Below are positions 54,928-63,572 of a stretch of DNA of 64,000 nt, in pieces. Origin of the DNA: G963677085 sp963677085 (lineage in GTDB: Bacteria; Planctomycetota; Planctomycetia; Pirellulales; Thermoguttaceae); assembly GCA_963677085.2 (NCBI GenBank), contig CAXXFH010000001.1:1-64000 (forward strand), given 5' to 3'. The translations under genes were made by a program, and so were the position numbers. The first letter of the stretch is position 1. Each line of letters starts with the position of its first letter. A model generated the notes under the pieces. That model saw only the letters and a program-made list of their open reading frames with translations. It was not told where the DNA came from and did not search any database.

Positions 54928-55785
54928 ATGGAACCAATCCTTATAGATCATCTTCCGCAAGCAGCACCACTCTACGGTGTCAAGCTCTACGAGCAACCTA
55001 CGTTCACAATGCCGTGGCACATGCACGACTTCTACGAATTGACGCTGATCCTCAATGGTTGTGGAACCCGCATTGTCGGCGACTCGATCGACAGCTTCTA
55101 CCCCGAGGATCTTTTGCTGCTCGGGCCCCGACTGCCTCATGTCTGGAAGGACGACCTGCTAGAATCCACTGGGCCAGCTCGGGCCATTTCCCTGCAGTTT
55201 GCATCCAGCTTTCCAGACGCGGAGCTTCTCGCCGCACCCCAAATGCGTTGTATTTCTAGATTGTTGGAGCAAGCCGGGCGTGGCCTCCTGTTGACTGGAC
55301 CACTGAAAACGCTCACGCGTGATAAGATTCATTTTCTCCTGGGGTGTGATGGAGTTCGGCAGTTGCTCTTGATTCTGGAGATCCTGGCGGATATCGCCGA
55401 ATCGGGCGAGTACGTGCAGGTAGCTAGCGAGGGATATGTGACACCGGAAGCCGCTGAAACGCAACGATGGACCCGGATCAACGGCTACATCCTGAAACAC
55501 TTTCGCCGCTCCCTGCCAGCAAACGAGTTAGCTCAGGTCGCCCGCATGCACCCGTCATCCTTGGGACGCTATGTCAAACGAACGACCGGCATGACCCTGC
55601 CACAGTACATCAACGAGTTTCGCATCGGCCATGCATGCCGCCTGTTGGCAATCGACAACAGGCCTGTCGTGGAGATCTGCTTCGAATGCGGATTTCAGAA
55701 CCTGTCGCACTTCAACCGTTGCTTTCGGAGATCGAAGGAAGCATCACCCACCGAGTATCGAAAAGCGCTCCGGCGTGCGGTCTAG
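54928..55785 (+). CDS. AraC-family transcriptional regulator
   Basis: The 285-aa protein has a cupin sensor domain (YEQPTFTMPWHMHDFYELTL, YPEDLLLLGPRLPHVWKDDL) with metal-like His residues, and a C-terminal AraC domain: LPANELAQVARMHPSSLGRY, TLPQYINEFRIGHACRLLAI, VEICFECGFQNLSHFNRCFR. It is divergent from the Nramp-like / glycosidase-like / UroD-like genes, which it probably activates. Confidence 0.88.
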   Translation: MEPILIDHLPQAAPLYGVKLYEQPTFTMPWHMHDFYELTLILNGCGTRIVGDSIDSFYPEDLLLLGPRLPHVWKDDLLESTGPARAISLQFASSFPDAELLAAPQMRCISRLLEQAGRGLLLTGPLKTLTRDKIHFLLGCDGVRQLLLILEILADIAESGEYVQVASEGYVTPEAAETQRWTRINGYILKHFRRSLPANELAQVARMHPSSLGRYVKRTTGMTLPQYINEFRIGHACRLLAIDNRPVVEICFECGFQNLSHFNRCFRRSKEASPTEYRKALRRAV

Positions 55786-55934
55786 GTGAGGTCTCCAGCG
55801 CGCGTCCGGTCTTCCGAGCCACTTCCGAGAACAACCTCTCTGGGATGTGTTTTCTTGCCTGGCAGTAAAGCCCGACGTAGGGCGCGCCCAGAATCCCGTC
55901 CGAACTGCTCCTTCTGGAAAATCGTCCTCAATGT

Positions 55935-56813
55935 TCAGCGCAGTCGGCGAAACTTCTCTGGTGACAGGCCCAGGACGTTCTTGAAGGCACGAGAGAAGTG
56001 GAAAGGATCATCGAAGCCCAACTCGGCCGCTACTTCCTTGACGAGGACGGCGGGATCCTGCAAACGTTCCGCGGCGAGGTTCATCTTCAGACGCATCAGG
56101 AACTGATAGGGCGTCTGGTGATCGTAACGGCGAAACAACCTGCAGAGATAGGCGGGCGTCACGTGACACTCCCGGGCAATCTTGTCCAGGTTGGTTGAGC
56201 CCGCAAAGTTGGCTTGGATGAATTGGCGACAACGTTGATACGTGGCGAAGGCGGGCGTCTGGGAAGCTTCCCAGGTCGACAACGATTCGGCGATCTTCAA
56301 CACCAGATACTCAAGCAAGGTTGCGCACACCTGCGCCGTAAAACGCGTTGATCTCAACCCATTCTGGATCAAGTCGTCGAATATCCGCTGGATCTCACCG
56401 GGGGCGAATACGTGCCCACTTGCGCCCGGCTCCAGGGCGTTTTGGTGGAGCAATTTGGCAGCCCGGCCGCCGGCAAAATCGACGAAGTACTTGGCCAGTG
56501 GATCGTCGCGATCGGTGGTGATGCGGTGCGGGACACCTGGTCCATAGGCGAACACGGAGCCGGGCAACAACCGCACCTGTTGTCCGGAGAGCACGAGGGC
56601 TCCTCGGCCGCGGGCGACGAACTCGATTGACAAGTAGGGGAAGTCAGGACGATCGATCGTGTAATCGGGGGCCGAACACTCGAAGCCGCCGCACACGACG
56701 GCCAGCGGTTGCCGGGCGGGAGGAGCCAGATCGAGATAGAACCGCCGCGCTTCGCGCACTTGCAGCGAGAAGAACTCCGGGGCGGGCTGGGGGGCGGAAA
56801 CGCGATTCGGCAT
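55935..56813 (-). CDS. AraC-family transcriptional regulator
   Basis: The product is 292 aa. The N-terminal arm and cupin domain (FPYLSIEFVARGRGALVLSG, GSVFAYGPGVPHRITTDRDD) are typical of sugar-responsive AraC proteins. The C-terminal DNA-binding domain is complete (NLDKIARECHVTPAYLCRLF, ERLQDPAVLVKEVAAELGFD, DPFHFSRAFKNVLGLSPEKF). It is divergent from the nucleotide-sugar and fucosidase genes beginning at 57055 and probably regulates them. It is convergent with the AraC gene of the neighbouring cluster. Confidence 0.88.
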   Translation of the reverse strand: MPNRVSAPQPAPEFFSLQVREARRFYLDLAPPARQPLAVVCGGFECSAPDYTIDRPDFPYLSIEFVARGRGALVLSGQQVRLLPGSVFAYGPGVPHRITTDRDDPLAKYFVDFAGGRAAKLLHQNALEPGASGHVFAPGEIQRIFDDLIQNGLRSTRFTAQVCATLLEYLVLKIAESLSTWEASQTPAFATYQRCRQFIQANFAGSTNLDKIARECHVTPAYLCRLFRRYDHQTPYQFLMRLKMNLAAERLQDPAVLVKEVAAELGFDDPFHFSRAFKNVLGLSPEKFRRLR

Positions 56814-57054
56814 GGCGAGTGGCTAAGAGGTCAATAAATGGCATCCCCTAATAAAGCATAGCCATGGATTTCGGAGGTGTCAACAAGAGAGAATGATTGG
56901 ACCAACAACGGCCTGCAACAATATTTGGCAGTATGCAGCCTCGCAGTAGAGGCGATGTCGACCATCGACCCGCCCGCGAAACAGAAACGCCAGAGGAAAA
57001 CCGGCCGCCCAAAATCGAAAAATGCCCCTTTCTTCTTTTCCAGAAGGACGAACG

Positions 57055-58098
57055 ATGACCCAACCGAAGACCTTTTCGGACTGCAATAAGGACGACCTGA
57101 TCGTGATTACCGGAGCCGGCGGATTTATCGCCGGGACCCTCGCCCGCTACTTCCACGATCGCGGTTTCACACGGATTCGGGCGGTCGACAAGAAGCCGCT
57201 GTCCGACTGGTATCAGATCGTGCCCGGAGTGGAGAGCCTCTGCCTCGACGTAAGCGAGGAGGCGAACTGCCGACGGGCCTGCGAGGGTGCCGTGGAAGTC
57301 TACAACCTCGCGGCCGACATGGGCGGCATGGGCTTCATCGAGCGGTTCCGCGTCCAGTGCCTGCGGAGCATCCTCATCAACACGCACATGATCGAGGCAG
57401 CCTACCGGGCGGGCGTGCAGCGCTACTTCTACTCGTCGTCGGCCTGTGCCTACAACACCGAACTGCAAAAGGACCCCAACTGTCGCGCGTTGCGCGAGAC
57501 CGACGCCTACCCGGCGATGGCGGAACGGGGCTACGGCTGGGAGAAACTGATCTCGGAGATTTTCTGCCAGGAGTACTGGGCCGAGCGCGGCCTGAAGACC
57601 TTCATTGCCCGCTTCCATAACGTTTACGGCCCGTACGGCACCTGGGACGGCGGCCGCGAAAAGGCGCCTGCGGCCATCTGCCGCAAGGTCATCGAGGCGA
57701 AGGACAAAGGGACCGGCTGCATTGATATTTGGGGCGACGGCACACAGACCCGCAGCTTCATGTATATCGACGACTGCACCGAAGGCATCGACCGCATCAC
57801 GCACTGCGATGAACTGATCGCCACGCCCATCAACCTGGGCTCCAGCGAACTGATTGCGATCAACGAGTTGGTCAGCATGGCCGAAGAACTCGGCGGATTG
57901 TCGCTGCAACGCACCCACGACCTGAATGCTCCGCAGGGCGTGGCGGGGCGCAACAGCGACAACACCATGATTAAACGCGTCTTAGGTTGGGAGCCGACCA
58001 TGCCCTTCCGTACCGGATTGGCCAAGACGTATGCCTGGATTGCCGAGCAATACGAAGATCGCAAGGCCGGCCGGCGTACTGTTCGCGACACCATTTGA
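57055..58098 (+). CDS. GDP-mannose 3,5-epimerase-like extended SDR
   Basis: The ATG at 57055 follows AGAAGGA by 7 bp and gives 347 aa. It is an extended short-chain dehydrogenase: NAD motif ITGAGGFIAGTLARYF, the tyrosine-lysine pair in GYGWEKLISE, and phrases highly characteristic of GDP-mannose 3,5-epimerase, namely VYNLAADMGGMGFIE, ARFHNVYGPYGTWDGGREKA and GDGTQTRSFMYIDDC. That enzyme converts GDP-D-mannose to GDP-L-galactose or GDP-L-gulose. A mannose-1-phosphate guanylyltransferase gene at the other end of this gene run fits. It is followed 14 bp later by a GHMP kinase gene. Confidence 0.85.
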   Translation: MTQPKTFSDCNKDDLIVITGAGGFIAGTLARYFHDRGFTRIRAVDKKPLSDWYQIVPGVESLCLDVSEEANCRRACEGAVEVYNLAADMGGMGFIERFRVQCLRSILINTHMIEAAYRAGVQRYFYSSSACAYNTELQKDPNCRALRETDAYPAMAERGYGWEKLISEIFCQEYWAERGLKTFIARFHNVYGPYGTWDGGREKAPAAICRKVIEAKDKGTGCIDIWGDGTQTRSFMYIDDCTEGIDRITHCDELIATPINLGSSELIAINELVSMAEELGGLSLQRTHDLNAPQGVAGRNSDNTMIKRVLGWEPTMPFRTGLAKTYAWIAEQYEDRKAGRRTVRDTI

Positions 58099-58112
58099 GG
58101 GCGCAACGTGTC

Positions 58113-58916
58113 ATGGACATCTTAACCCATCAAAGCATAACCGATGTCATTGGAGCGATCCCCTACCGCATGGCCTTTGCCGGCGGGTGGATCGACCAGC
58201 CGTTCGTATCGCGGTGGAACCCTTCCCCGCCCGGCTCGATGGTAGTCGTGGGCCTTGAGCCTACCTGCCGGTTCATGGAGCGGGCGGGAATGGCCACCGG
58301 AACGCGCAAGGTAGCACTCGATGTCTGGCAAGGGCGACTCCCGGAGCGCGAACCGGCCGAGTTGGTACGAGAACTCTATCACGAGGAGAATTCGGGTGCT
58401 AGCGAGCCTTCCGGCTCGCAAGACATGATCGGATTGATCTACCCCGGAGTATCCCGCCTGGATTTCGACATTGAGTATGAAGGCGGCATCTTCCCCCGGC
58501 ACATCGAGTCCAACAACGATCCGCGAGTTGCCCGTTGGCTGGAAGAGGTGATCTGGATGCTTCCCGTGGCCCCGCGGCCTGAGGGCTACAATCCACTGGG
58601 CATCAAGAACCTCGATCCTGGTTGGATTCGCCGACTGGGTACCACAGGTAAGGAGTGTTACGAGGCGATTCTTGCATGTGACGCCCGAGGGTTGGGAGCC
58701 TCGATGAATGGTTGCATGGAATGCTGGGAGGCGATCCTCCCTCAAACCGTACAGCATTCCGCGGTGACCACAGACTTGAAGGGCATTTTGACCTATTACC
58801 AGTCACAATACTACGGTGCAATGTATTCCGGTTGCGGCGGAGGGTATTTGTACGTTGTCTCCGACCGCCCGGTCCCGGGCGCCTTTCAGGTCAACGTTCG
58901 GATTGCCAGATCATGA
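58113..58916 (+). CDS. GHMP-family sugar kinase
   Basis: The ATG at 58113 gives 267 aa, short for the family. Motif 1 is PYRMAFAGGWIDQPF (compare the sugar-binding loop of HddA and galactokinases). The phosphate-binding loop appears as a variant, AGMATGTRKVA, where most relatives have a Gly-Leu-Gly-Ser-Ser core. SGSQDMIGLIYPGVSRLDF and the C-terminal CGGGYLYVVSD complete the fold. It should phosphorylate a sugar at C1 with ATP. It overlaps the next gene by ATGA (58913-58916), so kinase and nucleotidyltransferase are translationally coupled. Specificity (fucose, galactose or a heptose) cannot be read from sequence. Confidence 0.75.
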   Translation: MDILTHQSITDVIGAIPYRMAFAGGWIDQPFVSRWNPSPPGSMVVVGLEPTCRFMERAGMATGTRKVALDVWQGRLPEREPAELVRELYHEENSGASEPSGSQDMIGLIYPGVSRLDFDIEYEGGIFPRHIESNNDPRVARWLEEVIWMLPVAPRPEGYNPLGIKNLDPGWIRRLGTTGKECYEAILACDARGLGASMNGCMECWEAILPQTVQHSAVTTDLKGILTYYQSQYYGAMYSGCGGGYLYVVSDRPVPGAFQVNVRIARS

Positions 58917-59737
58917 GTGACCGAAGGCAAATTATCGTTTCCGGCGGCTTCGACGACATTCGCGCGAGGCATCTGCGGTTCCTGGAAGAGGCCGCCAAAT
59001 TGGGCGAATTGAACGTGCTGCTTTGGCCGGATGAGATATTCCGGCAGGTCCATGGCCAACCGCCAAAGTTTCCTTTGACCGAACGGCTCTATTTTCTCAA
59101 CGCGGTGCGCTATGTTACGCGCGTCGTTCCGCTGGTGTCGCCCATAGACAACGACACGCTGCCGGAACTAGAAGACATCAAGCCACGGATTTGGGTGACC
59201 GAGGGAGCAGAGGCCAGCGACCGGCGCCGCGCATATTGCCAGCAACACGGCATTGAGTACCGTGTGTTGCCGGCATCGCAGATGAGCGGTTTTCCCGAGC
59301 CGCCGCCCACTTCTTCGCCGCCCGGCCGCAAAAAGGTCGTAGCCACGGGCTGCTACGACTGGTTCCACACGGGCCACGTGAGGTTTACGGAAGAAGTCAG
59401 CGCGTATGGTGATTTGTACGTCATCGTCGGGCACGATGCCAATATCCGTCTGCTCAAGGGTGAGGGACACCCGCTGGTTGCCGAGGCCGAACGGCGCTAC
59501 GTGGTCGGCTCGATCAAGTATGTGAAGCAGGCGTTGATTTCCAGCGGTGAAGGCTGGCTCGATGCCGATCCCGAAATCCAGCGATTGAAGCCCGACATCT
59601 ACGCTGTGAACAAAGACGGCGACAAGGGTGGCAAACGCGAATATTGCGAACAACTTGGTATTGAATACCTCGTGCTGAATCGCACCCCCGCGCCGGGTTT
59701 GCCGCGACGCAGCAGTACCGACCTGCGCGGTTTCTAA
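58913..59737 (+). CDS. Tandem cytidylyltransferase-like protein
   Basis: The ATG at 58913 gives 274 aa with two nucleotidyltransferase-like Rossmann domains. The second (about 143-274) has the intact HxGH site in CYDWFHTGHVRF, the paired RYVVGSIKYV and an ISSTxLR-like RRSSTDLRG end. The first (about 5-130) keeps the same frame, VSGGFDDIRARHLRFLEEAA and ERLYFLNAVRYVTRV, but its HxGH is degraded to RARH. Such enzymes join a nucleotide to a sugar phosphate. It is coupled to the GHMP kinase, suggesting kinase-then-activation of one sugar. Confidence 0.75.
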   Translation: MSDRRQIIVSGGFDDIRARHLRFLEEAAKLGELNVLLWPDEIFRQVHGQPPKFPLTERLYFLNAVRYVTRVVPLVSPIDNDTLPELEDIKPRIWVTEGAEASDRRRAYCQQHGIEYRVLPASQMSGFPEPPPTSSPPGRKKVVATGCYDWFHTGHVRFTEEVSAYGDLYVIVGHDANIRLLKGEGHPLVAEAERRYVVGSIKYVKQALISSGEGWLDADPEIQRLKPDIYAVNKDGDKGGKREYCEQLGIEYLVLNRTPAPGLPRRSSTDLRGF

Positions 59738-59771
59738 CCTTATTGACAGTTCCATAGCCAATGATCGGAAG

Positions 59772-59809
59772 GCGACCAACGGGAGCCTGGATTTTTAGGC
59801 GTTTGGTTT
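59772..59809 (-). repeat. Dispersed intergenic repeat, decayed copy 4
   Basis: GCGACCAACGGGAGC (59772-59786) is identical to the core of copy 1 (16711-16725), and GCGTTTGGTTT (59799-59809) matches the adjacent arm with a few extra bases between. Only the central part is preserved. Confidence 0.45.
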
Positions 59810-59859
59810 CTCGAAACAATCATTTTCAACGCAAATATCAATAAACCCTGATCTTTCCG

Positions 59860-60249
59860 ATGCTCAAAACAGGAATTCTCAACCCACAAATCAACTCATT
59901 GCTCAGTCGCGTTCGGCATACGAATACGCTGGTCATCGCCGATCGCGGCTTCCCGTTCTGGCCGACAATCGAGACGGTGGACATCTCGTTGGTGGACAAC
60001 ATGCCCACCGTGCTGGAAGTCCTTCGCGTCATCCGCCCGAACTTCCAGATCGGCAAAGCGTGGATGGCCGAAGAGTTCGTGAAACACAACGGTGCCGAAA
60101 CTGTTTCCGCCTTCGCCAAGGCGTTGGACGGAATTATCGTGGCCCATGAACCTCATGTCGAGTTCAAGAATCGTGTGCCTTTTGCCATCGGCTTGATTCG
60201 TACCGGAGACACCACCCACTACGCGAACATTGTCTTGGAAAGCGCATAA
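59860..60249 (+). CDS. RbsD/FucU-family sugar mutarotase
   Basis: The 129-aa protein has the family length and motifs: the His in SRVRHTNTLVIADRGFPFWP (the catalytic His20 and Asp28 equivalents of RbsD), VDISLVDNMPTVLEVLRVI, and a C-terminal THYANIVLESA with the conserved Tyr-Ala-Asn. These proteins interconvert anomers or pyranose/furanose forms of free sugars such as ribose or L-fucose. The alpha-L-fucosidase gene that follows 24 bp later suggests L-fucose, which would then be presented to the GHMP kinase. Confidence 0.88.
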   Translation: MLKTGILNPQINSLLSRVRHTNTLVIADRGFPFWPTIETVDISLVDNMPTVLEVLRVIRPNFQIGKAWMAEEFVKHNGAETVSAFAKALDGIIVAHEPHVEFKNRVPFAIGLIRTGDTTHYANIVLESA

Positions 60250-60273
60250 CCCAAAACCATGAAGGACCGTATC

Positions 60274-62211
60274 ATGAAGAGTAACATTACATCTCGATCA
60301 GGCGTGCCCGGACTGCTGCTTGTCGCAGCGTTGATCACGCTCGCAGCACGAGCGGAAGAGCCGAAGGACCTTGCCATCGCTCCGGGACCGTTCCAACCCA
60401 CCATGGATTCTCTAACGAAGTACCAGTGTCCAGACTGGTTCCGCGACGCAAAGTTCGGCATGTGGGCACACTGGGGCCCGCAGGCGGTGCCGGAAATGGG
60501 TGACTGGTACGCGCAGCGGATGTACAAACAGGGCGACGTAAAATACAAGGATCACCTCGACCGTTGGGGACACCCAAGTGAACACGGCTACAAAGACATC
60601 ATTCCGCTCTGGAAAGCTGAGAAGTGGGACCCCGATCGCCTCATCCAACTCTACAAGAAAGCCGGGGCGAAGTATTTCGTCAGTATGGGTTCGCACCACG
60701 ACAACTTCTATCTCTGGAACTCGAAACTCCACCCGTGGAATGCCGTCAACATGGGCCCGCGCCGCGACATCGTCGGCGACTGGCAAAAAGCGGCAAAGAA
60801 ACACGGTTTGTACTTTGGCGTGAGCGAACACCTTGGCGCCAGCTTCACCTGGTTCCAGTGGAGTCACAAAGCTGACAAGAGCGGCCCGAAAGCTGGTGTT
60901 CTCTACGACGGCGCCAACCCGAAATGGCAGGGCCTCTATCACTTCCCCGCCGAGCCGGGCGACAACAGTTGGTATAGCACGAACCCGAGGTGGCATCGGC
61001 AATGGTTCGACCGCATCCGCGAACTCGTGGACAACTACAAACCCGACCTCCTCTACACCGATGGTGGCGTGGCCTTCGGCCCGGAGCATCCTGTCGGCCT
61101 CAGCATGATCGCGCACCTCTATAACAGCAATCCGCAGGTCGTCTACACCTGTAAGCAGAAATCCGAAGGCCGGTGGGTGGAAGACCTTGAGCGCGGCGTC
61201 ATGCCGGGCATCAACCCGTATCCATGGCAGACCGACACGTCCATCGGCGATTGGTACTACAACAAAAACTGGAAATTTCGCCCCGTCAATTGGACGATCC
61301 ACATGCTCGTGGACATCGTCAGCAAGAATGGCAACCTGCTTTTGAACATCGTCCAGCGCCCCGACGGCTCGCTCGACCCCGAAGTCGAACAACAACTCGC
61401 GGATCTGGCCCAGTGGATCGACATCCACGGCGAAGCCATCTACGGCACGCGCCCTTGGCTCGTGTATGGCGAAGGTGCCGTCAAGACCAGGGGCGGCAGT
61501 TTCAAAGAAGACTTCAGGTACTCCGCCAAGGACATTCGCTTCACGACCAAGGGCGACACGCTCTACGCGATCGCGCTCGGCTGGCCCACCGACGGCCGGC
61601 TCGTCGTCAAATCACTCGCCGAGCCGGCCGGCAAAATCACTTCCGTCAGCCTGCTTGGCTCCAGCGCCAAGCTCGACTGGCAGCAGACCGCCGTCGGGCT
61701 CGTCGTCAACGTGCCCGCCGAGAAGGTTAGCGAATATACGTGCGCCCTGCGCATCACGGGCGACGACCTCAAGCCAGTGCCCGTGGCCGAAGAAGCCGTT
61801 GTTGTCCATGTCGATAGCAAAGGCAACTTCAGGCTCGACGCCAACGACGCTGAATTGCACGGTGGCGAGATCAAGGTCGAGAGACGCGGTGTCCACGCCA
61901 ACATCGGCTCTTGGGACAATTCCAACGACTGGGCTTCGTGGCAAGTCCAGTTCGATAAACCTGGCATTTACAGGGTCAGCCTCGACGTCGCTGCGATGGC
62001 CGCCGGCCTCGAAGCCACCGTCGAAATCGCCGGCCAGACATTCACCGTCAAGCTCCCGCAGACCGGTGACTGGAACAGTTTTCGCGGTTGCACCGCCGGC
62101 AAAGTCGAGATCAAGCAGCGCGGCGTCCAAACCCTGAAAGTCCGTCCCGGCGACACCAAGAAGTGGAAAGCTATCAATCTCCGCGCCGTGCGGCTGATCC
62201 CGACAGAGTAA
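60274..62211 (+). CDS. Secreted GH29 alpha-L-fucosidase
   Basis: I chose the ATG at 60274, with GAAGGA upstream, giving 645 aa with a signal peptide ending at LAARAEE. The GH29 barrel is clear: WFRDAKFGMWAHWGPQAVPE, GDWYAQRMYKQGD, YFVSMGSHHDNFYLWNSKLH, and the nucleophile Asp in LLYTDGGVAFGPEH (about residue 270). NLLLNIVQRPDGSLDPE marks its end near 380. A beta-sandwich and a C-terminal carbohydrate-binding-like domain follow. It releases L-fucose from glycans outside the cytoplasm. It follows the mutarotase gene and precedes mannose-1-phosphate guanylyltransferase. Confidence 0.92.
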   Translation: MKSNITSRSGVPGLLLVAALITLAARAEEPKDLAIAPGPFQPTMDSLTKYQCPDWFRDAKFGMWAHWGPQAVPEMGDWYAQRMYKQGDVKYKDHLDRWGHPSEHGYKDIIPLWKAEKWDPDRLIQLYKKAGAKYFVSMGSHHDNFYLWNSKLHPWNAVNMGPRRDIVGDWQKAAKKHGLYFGVSEHLGASFTWFQWSHKADKSGPKAGVLYDGANPKWQGLYHFPAEPGDNSWYSTNPRWHRQWFDRIRELVDNYKPDLLYTDGGVAFGPEHPVGLSMIAHLYNSNPQVVYTCKQKSEGRWVEDLERGVMPGINPYPWQTDTSIGDWYYNKNWKFRPVNWTIHMLVDIVSKNGNLLLNIVQRPDGSLDPEVEQQLADLAQWIDIHGEAIYGTRPWLVYGEGAVKTRGGSFKEDFRYSAKDIRFTTKGDTLYAIALGWPTDGRLVVKSLAEPAGKITSVSLLGSSAKLDWQQTAVGLVVNVPAEKVSEYTCALRITGDDLKPVPVAEEAVVVHVDSKGNFRLDANDAELHGGEIKVERRGVHANIGSWDNSNDWASWQVQFDKPGIYRVSLDVAAMAAGLEATVEIAGQTFTVKLPQTGDWNSFRGCTAGKVEIKQRGVQTLKVRPGDTKKWKAINLRAVRLIPTE

Positions 62212-62330
62212 TCTCAAGGACGAAAAACGTCCTCGCCCGCACAGTTACCGAGGTGCTCACGACGGTTGCGCAGTGTGAGCCAGGGCCGCAATCTCCAACC
62301 AGCCACCCCTTCTAGCAGCAAGTATTTACC

Positions 62331-63422
62331 ATGCGTTACGCCGTCGTTCTCGCCGGAGGATCAGGCACGCGGCTTTGGCCGTGGAGCCGCTCGGCACTGC
62401 CGAAGCAGTTACTCCCGCTTGCCGGCAACCAGACGCTGCTTCAACTGGCTTACGAACGACTTGAAGGAATCGTGCCTTCCGATCGCCGTCGCGTGTGCGC
62501 CGGCGAAAGTCATCGCGCCCTGATCTGCCGCAGCCTGGGATTGTCCGATCGGCAATACATCGGGGAACCCATGGGCCGTGATACGGTCAACGCCCTTGGT
62601 TTGTGTGCCGCGGTCTTGCACAAGAACGATCCCGAGGCGGTGATCGGCGTTTGCACCGCCGATCACATCATCGAGCCGGTGAAGGAGTTTGGCGCGATCT
62701 TTGCCCAAGGCCTCGCGTTGGCGGAGCAGTACCCCAATGCGCTGATCACGTTTGGCATCGCGCCCACCGCGGCATCCACAGCGTACGGCTACCTCCAACT
62801 TGGCGAAACGATCGGCGGCACGGCACGCGTCGTGGAGAGTTTTCGCGAGAAGCCGGATGCACCAACCGCACAAGTGTTCTTCGACGCCGGACCGACGAAG
62901 TTCCTGTGGAACAGCGGCATGTTTGCGTGGCGCGCCGCGACCTTGCTCGACTGCATCCGCCGATATGAACCGGAAACTTGCGAGGGTTTGTTACGAATTG
63001 CCGAAGCCTGGGACGGCCCACAGCAGCATCAGTTGTTGGCCGACGTCTATCCCACTCTGAAGAAGATAAGCGTTGACTTCGCGGTCATGGAACGCGCCTC
63101 GCGCGATCCGCAGGTAAAGGTGCTGGCCGTACCCATGCCGCTCGAATGGATAGACGTCGGCTCTTGGAATGCTTTCGCCGAGATCTGCCGGCAGGACGAG
63201 CGCGGCAACGCGCTGTCTGCGGAGCGACACGTGCTCCACCGCACGAAAGGCACATTGGTCGTGTCCAGCGACCCGCAGCATTTAATCGCCGCGCTCGGTT
63301 GCGAGGACTTCATCATTGTCCACACCTCCGACGCAACGCTCGTGTGCCGTGCCGACCAAGTCGAGAACATCAAGGAACTCCACGAACTCGTGGCTAAGAA
63401 ATTCGGTGCAACGTTTGTCTGA
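62331..63422 (+). CDS. manC: Mannose-1-phosphate guanylyltransferase
   Basis: The 363-aa protein matches the short, single-domain form. The pyrophosphorylase signature is LAGGSGTRLWPWSRSALPKQ (about 8-27), followed by GRDTVNALGLCAAVLHKNDP, VCTADHIIEP, YGYLQLGE, FREKPDA, FLWNSGMFAW and DVGSWNAFAE. It makes GDP-mannose from mannose-1-phosphate and GTP. The C-terminal isomerase domain of bifunctional enzymes is missing, as is normal for this group. GDP-mannose is the substrate of the epimerase-like protein at 57055-58098, so the two frame one gene run. Confidence 0.9.
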   Translation: MRYAVVLAGGSGTRLWPWSRSALPKQLLPLAGNQTLLQLAYERLEGIVPSDRRRVCAGESHRALICRSLGLSDRQYIGEPMGRDTVNALGLCAAVLHKNDPEAVIGVCTADHIIEPVKEFGAIFAQGLALAEQYPNALITFGIAPTAASTAYGYLQLGETIGGTARVVESFREKPDAPTAQVFFDAGPTKFLWNSGMFAWRAATLLDCIRRYEPETCEGLLRIAEAWDGPQQHQLLADVYPTLKKISVDFAVMERASRDPQVKVLAVPMPLEWIDVGSWNAFAEICRQDERGNALSAERHVLHRTKGTLVVSSDPQHLIAALGCEDFIIVHTSDATLVCRADQVENIKELHELVAKKFGATFV

Positions 63423-63572
63423 CCGTCAGTTGCGAAAAGAGCCCGGCCGCGGCTTCCCGGAGCCCGAGTAGATCCGACGCCCGTTGGCCAGTGGTCGCAT
63501 CTGCACCTCAAGGCGAAGTCGTCGGAGGGTCTCAAGAAGCCTCAGTCGCAACCTCGCCTGCATTCGTTTGGC

